This document shows positions 1-6,400 of a stretch of DNA of 8,143 nt, in pieces. A program made the translations under genes and the position numbers. Origin of the DNA: Akkermansia muciniphila (lineage in GTDB: Bacteria; Pseudomonadota; Gammaproteobacteria; Burkholderiales; Burkholderiaceae_C); assembly GCA_943327015.2 (NCBI GenBank), contig CALPVM020000094.1, forward strand, positions 1 to 8,143, given 5' to 3'. How positions within the stretch are numbered: the stretch's first letter is position 1; every line of letters starts with the position of its first letter. Below the pieces are notes generated by a model. It was given only the letters and a program-made list of their open reading frames with translations, was not told the origin of the DNA and searched no databases.

Positions 1-1
1 C

Positions 2-400
2 AAAGCACGTGTAAATACCACGTCAGTAGGGGTTGCCGCCGCCGGGCAAAACGCGATTGCAGCCAGTGGCGCAGGGGTGTATGCCGAAAACCGCATCAAC
101 TCCAGCCTGGAGGCTACCATTGACGGCGCGGTTGGCAGCACACGCAGCAAAATTATTGCTGCTGGCATCGAGCTAGCCGCCGATAACCAAGGCTCGATTG
201 ACGCCCGTGCTGGTGCAGCGTCGATTGCGGCCTCGCTGGGCGGGCAAAACGCGGTAGCGGTATCTTTGGGGTTGTCGCTGGCCTTTAACAGTATCGATGG
301 CGACGTGGTGGCCTCGCTGGGTAACGCCGATGTGCAAACCCGTGTGGGTGGCGTCAATGTGTCGGCGCAGTCGGGTGGCAAGAAGCTGCTGGAGCTCAAC
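2..400 (+). repeat. First visible pair of Gly/Ala-rich solenoid units
   Basis: Residues about 1-133 form two related units. The first carries the core AIAASGAGVYAEN, the second VAVSLGLSLAFN after a lead-in AGAASIAASLGG. Each core is followed by a short strand-rich tail (for example KIIAAGIELAADN in the first, VQTRVGGVNVSAQ in the second). The same two cores recur in the same order many times further on, so this is the end of a repeat array that probably begins upstream of the window. Regular small residues alternating with beta-branched ones suggest tightly packed beta-solenoid coils; that fold is inferred. The pair is followed by a linker of about 28 residues before the aromatic cluster begins. 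Confidence 0.7.
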
Positions 401-3400
401 TGGAGCCAGATCGAAGCCAAAGGCATTACGGCCGATATGTTGGATTCTGCTGCCAATGCCGGCGCCAAAACCAGCTTCACCAGCGATGAAGACCAGTACT
501 GGGACTACCTGCAAACCGATGGTAAAACCACCTTAAGTAATGGCGACTATGTGCGGGCATCGACCGGGCGTATATACGAGTACCAAGGCTCCAGCGGGCT
601 GGAGCGTGACCTGTCTACGCAAAACTATACGTCTGATGCCGCATGGCAAGAGATAGATACCGATGCGCAAAAAGTGCTGTCCGGTTATACCGTGCGGGTG
701 GATGCGCTGCACACCTATGGCGGGCAAGTGGGCAAGGTGTACCGCTACATTGGAGGCAAGGTAGACTTTACAACGCTGGATACAAAACCTACCGTTAACG
801 AAGGCCAGTTGGTGCGGGTGGAAAGCAATTTCCAGAACTCCGACCTGGTGGGCAAGGTGTATAAGTTTAAGGGGCTGGAAGGCAAGGGCGGCTCGGCCAG
901 CCTGGATCTGCGTGACCAGAATTTTGAAGACACCACGGTGTGGGAAGCCTACTCTTTCGAGAAAAAAATAGAACTCTGGAAAGAAAACTTTGCCAACACG
1001 GCCGTATGGCAATTGGCCACTGACTTTACCGATAAAAAGAGCCAGGAACTTATTTCGGATGGATTTGCCGCGCTGGGCATGCCGGTGGCCAAGATCGATA
1101 CCCTGCGTCCGTACGCCAAATACATCAGTAACAGCAGTCAAGAGTGGAACTACCTGAGCACGGCCAAAGATTCGGTAGAAATTAAAAAAGGCGACAAGGT
1201 AGGTGTGGCCAGTGGCACTTACGAGGGCAAGGTATTCAAATATATTGCCAAAAAGTCTGAAAAGCTAGAACTTGCCAAAGAGAACTATGGCAATACAGCC
1301 CGTTGGCAAGAAATAAAAGCCACTGAACGCGAGATGGAAAAAGGTCTCACGGTGCGGGTGGCAGATAAGCACACCGCTGGTGGTGTGGCTGGCATGACTT
1401 ACCGCTACATTGGCAAAAACTACCAGAAGCTGGACTTGAACAAGGTGAACTACACCGACAAGGCTAACTGGGAAGTTTTGAAGCCAGTGCTGGATATTAC
1501 GGTGATCGAGGACGGTCAGCGCTGGATGGTGCGCGACGGTTCCGGCAACGCTTGGACGCTGGCACGTACCGATGGCGGCAAGGCGGTAGCTACACGCAAC
1601 AGCATCAGTGCTACCTCGGTGGCCGCATCGGTTGCGGTAGGTGTGGGCCTGGGTGGCGCAGGGGTTGCGGTATCGGGTGCCGGTGCCGTGGCTATCAACT
1701 CGGTGATGGGTTCTACCGACGCCATCATGCGCAACAGCAACGTTGTCGCAAAAGGTGATGTTACGGTGCAGGCCGACAACGTGTCGGCTATTTCCAGTAC
1801 CGTTGTGGCGGCCTCTGCGGCCATAGCGGCGGGTAGTTCTGTGGGGGTAGGTGCGTCCATTGGTATTTCGGTTGCGCGTAACCTGATCGGGCAAGAAGGC
1901 TTTGGTGCGGTGGGCGAAAACGCCATTGCCACCACCCGAGCATTGGTGATTGATACCGATATTGCTACCGCCGCGGATTTGAAGCTGCGTGCTCACGCGG
2001 AACAAACCATTAAAGCGGTAGTGATTGCAGGCTCTGCCGCATTGGCCGGTGGCGGCTCGGTCGGTGTTGCGGCCAGTGGTTCCGGCGTTTGGGCGCAAAA
2101 CCAAATTGGTATGCGCATACAGGCTGGGGTAGAAACCGTTAGCACGGTGGTAGGCAGCCGCCCCAACCGCATTGAGGTGCGTAACGCCAGCATTCTGGCA
2201 GATGATGATTCGCGTATCAATGCCCATGCGGGTGCTGCATCGCTGGCAGCATCATTCGGTGGCACAGCGGGCGTAGCGGTATCGATTGGTGTGTCGCTGG
2301 CGCGTAACGTTATAGATACGGTGGTGCTGGCCAATCTGCACGGCGCTGATCTGGAAGCCAAAGGCAAAGTGGATGTGTTGGCTACGTCTAACGCCAGCAT
2401 CAAGGTCAAGGCCTGGGCCGCCTCGATGGCGGCTGGTTTTAGTGGTGCAGCGGGTGTGGGCGTGAGTGGTGCCGGTGCCTCCGCCATGAACATGATTTTG
2501 GGCGACACGCTGGCGCAGGTTGACGACAGTCAGTTGGTAGCAGCCTCGGCGGTAACAGTCAAAGCATTGGCCACCAATCGCATTGAAGCGCTGATTATTT
2601 CCGCCTCGTTGGGTGTTGGCGTGGGTGGTGGGGTTGGGGTAGGTGCGTCCATTGGTTTGGCGTTGGCACGTAACTACATTGGTTACGACCCATTGCAGTT
2701 TGATGGCGCAGTAACCTATACATCGGGTGACAGCAAGCCCACGCAAATTAAAAAAGGCGATCTGATTCGCCTGAGCGCAGCATCGGGCGCGCGCGCCAAC
2801 GAAGTGTACGAATACATTGGTACTGACACGATCAAGGCCGTAGACAAGGATAAAGACGGTAAGCTTGATGAGCTGATACTCAAACAAGACTACGCTGATA
2901 CCAAAAAATGGAAGCAGCGTACCACCGCCTCGGCCAACCGGATTATTGTGTCGGTAGACCGTTCTGCTATCCGAGCTCTGGACGATGCTACGCAGACCCT
3001 CGACTTGACCGTCATGGCAGATACCTCCCAAACCATCATGTCTAAAGTGGTTTCCGGCTCTGTTGCGATTGCCGGTGGCGCGTCAGCGGCGTCGCTCAGT
3101 GGCGCTGGTGCTTCTACCACCAACTTGATGGGTTCTGAAACCCGTGCTTACATTCAAAATACGACCGGCACCGGGATTGATGTAGACGGCAATATTGTGG
3201 TGAACGCGGTGGATAAATCCACCATCGAAACCGTGGTGACCGCGGTGTCGGTATCTGCCACTTTTGCGGCAGCCGGTGCGTCCATGGCCATTGGCGTGTC
3301 GTTGGCAGAAAACGTGCTGGAGAGTACCGTTACCGCTACGGTAGACCGTGCAGTACTGGAGTCCGACGGCGACATCAGCGTTAAGGCCTACGACCTGGCC

Positions 3401-6400
3401 AAAATTTCTACCACGTCCACTGCTGTGTCGGTGGCGATTACAGCCGGTACCGGAGCGTCATTCTCCGGCGGTGGGGCTAACGCATACAACACCATTGCAA
3501 CCACCACTGCTGCTGTGATTGACCGCACCGGTACCACAGCAGTGGCTGGTAACCCCGAAACCGGAAAAACCCGCATTACTGTAGGCAAAACGCTCACTGT
3601 GCAGGCTGAGGGCAGTGCCGATGCCAATGCCGACGTGCTGGCGGCCTCGTTCAGCTTCGGCATGATTGCTGCTGCAGCCGCCGGAACCGATGCGGTTAAC
3701 ACGCTTAAACCCAAAGTACTGTCGACTATTCGCACGGCTGATGTATTAGCTCCACTGGATACCGGCAAGGTCGAAGTGTTGGCAATAGCCAACCAAAAGG
3801 CCAATGCCAGCAGCGCTGCACTGAGCGTGAGTTCTGGCGCCTCAGTAGGGGCATCTTCGGTCAAGGCAACTGATAATGGTGCGGTCGTGGCCGAACTGGG
3901 TGATGATGTCCGGGTACTGGCTTCTGTATTAAGAATCCGTGCGACTGCGCAGGACGATATTTACCAACGCTCCAGCGCTTCTAGCGGCGGCGTGTTTGCC
4001 GGTATTGCCGGTTCGCATTCCGAACTCACGATACAGGCTACCACCCGCGTGGGTTTGGGCGACCGGGGCGAGATTGCGGTGGGCTCACTCGATTTATGGT
4101 CCACCCGCAACCAGAACTTTGATGCAGTGGCCAAAAATCTGGCCATTGGCGCCTTGGCAGGCAGCGGTGCCGGCATGAGCACCACGCTGACCGGTACATC
4201 GGATGTAAAGATTGGTAAAAGCAACAAGATTACAGCCGGTAACATTACCATCCGTGCCGACAACCAGGCCGACAAAAATCGCTACACCGCTACTGAAGAA
4301 TCGTTGCGCTCCGGCTCTGCCGGTATTGCTAGCTTGACCGGCCTTGGCACCATTACCGATATCGGGCTGGAAGACAAGCGCTTTGGCTCGCAGGTGGAAA
4401 TTGGCGACGGTACCGAAATGACGGTGACGGCTGCCAGCGGCCAGACCGGGCGTTTTAGCATTGATACCTACACCAAGGCTTCTGCCACCGACAAGGTGCG
4501 GATCGATGCAGTGGGTGGTTTGGCACTGTCGTTGGCTGTGGCCGACCAAGATGCATTCCTACGCTCCGGCATTACGGTAGGTGCTGCCAAATTGCGTAAC
4601 TTGAGTGGTGATCTGGCGTTATCCACCCGCACCGATGCAACCATGGTTGCGGGATCTAATGTGTTGTCCGTATCTTTTGTTGGTGGAGCTGGTGCCAACG
4701 CTAATTCACGCTTAACCAGTGACAACAGCATTGCACTCAATGGCGCAGACCTGCTGGGTAACGAAGTGAAGCTCTATGCGGGGCAAGACGCAGCACGCTC
4801 TGCCAACAGCATTACAACTACAGCGCAAGCCGACTTGACGCTGATTGCGCTCGGTTTGGGGATTCCGGTGGCTACCTCCAAGGTAGTAGAAAACAACAGC
4901 ATTGACCTGAATGGTGCAACCAAGGTGCGCTCGGTGGGCAGTGTTGCATTGTTGGCCGAACCGGGTGTGGGTGGCGATAAACGCGCTGTGGGTGCCGGTA
5001 TGGCACTGATCACTCTTCCGATATTGGTGCCGGTTCCTGTGCCGCTACCATCGATTCGTGTGACCAATGTTGAAAGCAATAACCGCGTGCGCGTAGACAA
5101 TGCTGCGCAAATTGAGGCGGGTATCAATTACCGCACGATGGTGCAACTGTTGCCGTATGAGGTGAACAACGAAACCAAGCTTAGTGCGTCCAAGGTGGGT
5201 ACCGATTTAACTGCCGCTGAAAAACTGGCACTCGGCCTGGATGAAACCCAAGCCTACCACTATGCGGCACTCGACCTGGAGGAGGTGGCGTTGTCGGTCG
5301 CTTCAGGCTCCATTGTGGAATTGGTGGGTACATCTTATGACAAGGGCGTGAGTGGTAAAGCTTACCGTTTTGCGCCCCCTGGCGATGCCAGCGTGGAAGA
5401 AAACCTGGTGCTGGAAAAAGAAGACTACACCAACACCAAGCGCTGGCAGGAAATCAAGCCTACGCACCAACTCACCGGTTCAGAAACCACGTTGTCGGTG
5501 CAGCAGGGCGACACGGTGCGTACTGCCGGTGGCCGTTGGTACCAGCGTACCGATGCAGCTACCAGCTACAACCCCATAACAGCGACCTACGCAGAAGAAG
5601 ACGGTTGGGCTGAGCTGGAAGTCACTGCCAGCGACAAGGGGCAAAAATTTGCCATGGCTTTGAGTGACGATTTTTATGTCGTCAAGCCCAAAGAAATGGC
5701 CTTGCCAACTTTGGTGTACGCCAACGTTGCCAACCAGTTGATGGAAGACCGCGCCAAAATTGTGGGTTGGATGGAAAGCCACGCCGGTAATTCAGAAGCG
5801 ATTGCACGTTATCAAGCGTTATTGACCCAGGTGGATGCACAACTGCAAAAACTAGGTCTTGCCGATACCGTGACCAGTGCCAACGGCACCACTGCGGTGA
5901 GTGCGCGTGAGAGTTTTGATGTACTGTACCTCAAGCTGCCGTCGATTCAGGCTTCAGCCGGTTTGATCTCGATCAAGGCCGACAACGCCTGGAAGTCAGC
6001 TGTTGAAAGCGCAGTGTTGCAAAAGCGCATGGTGGCGCATGGCGAGGCAAACATTACCATCGTGAACAAAACACCGTTCGGGATGGAGATTAACGATGTA
6101 GGCGTTAGCAAATCGGGTGCTACCGAGATAGTTAACAACCAGCGGGTAGTGATGTCCCCCGGTGCTACTTACTTCAATGCCAAGGCATTGAGTGACCCCA
6201 GTGGTGGTGGCGAGAGTGTCATCAGCATCATGCAGGAGGCTTATCCGTCGTCGTGGTACACCACGCTCAAGGATATGAACCTGCCTAAAGCTCCGCAAGA
6301 CATCAGCATTGTGGGACGCGTGGTCAATGATGACGGTAAAGTCAAGCTGAGCAACTTAAGCGGTAGCGTGAACGTGACCGGCGAACTGCGCGCCGGCTCG

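Noticed and set aside
533..1141. Minus-strand open frame of 202 codons that looks less repetitive than the other shadows
   Set aside because: The opposite strand carries clear repeated Y/W modules in frame with the rest of the giant protein, and both strands are unlikely to be coding. No supporting motif was found on the minus strand.
1265..2227. Minus-strand open frame of 320 codons
   Set aside because: It lies fully antisense to the coherent repeat protein. Its translation is rich in His, Arg, Asn and Thr with no recognisable domain. It is what the complement of Ala/Gly/Val/Thr-rich codons gives.
2252..3031. Minus-strand open frame of 259 codons
   Set aside because: Antisense shadow over the alternating array and the inserted module, with low-complexity His/Arg/Thr/Gly-rich translation and no domain or ribosome-binding context.
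1598..3808. CRISPR-like or other DNA-level tandem repeat array
   Set aside because: The periodicity is at the protein level with diverged codons, and unit lengths vary. There are no fixed direct repeats with unique spacers.
3939..4178. Plus-strand open frame in another phase
   Set aside because: Out of phase with the long frame and fully inside it, with Arg/Pro/Ala-rich translation typical of a shifted reading. Similar short plus frames near 297-536, 1552-1758, 5352-5579 and 7221-7490 were dropped for the same reason.
5000..5050. Transmembrane helix around the MALITLPILVPVPVPLP stretch
   Set aside because: Five prolines in a short span and no long uninterrupted hydrophobic run make a membrane helix unlikely.
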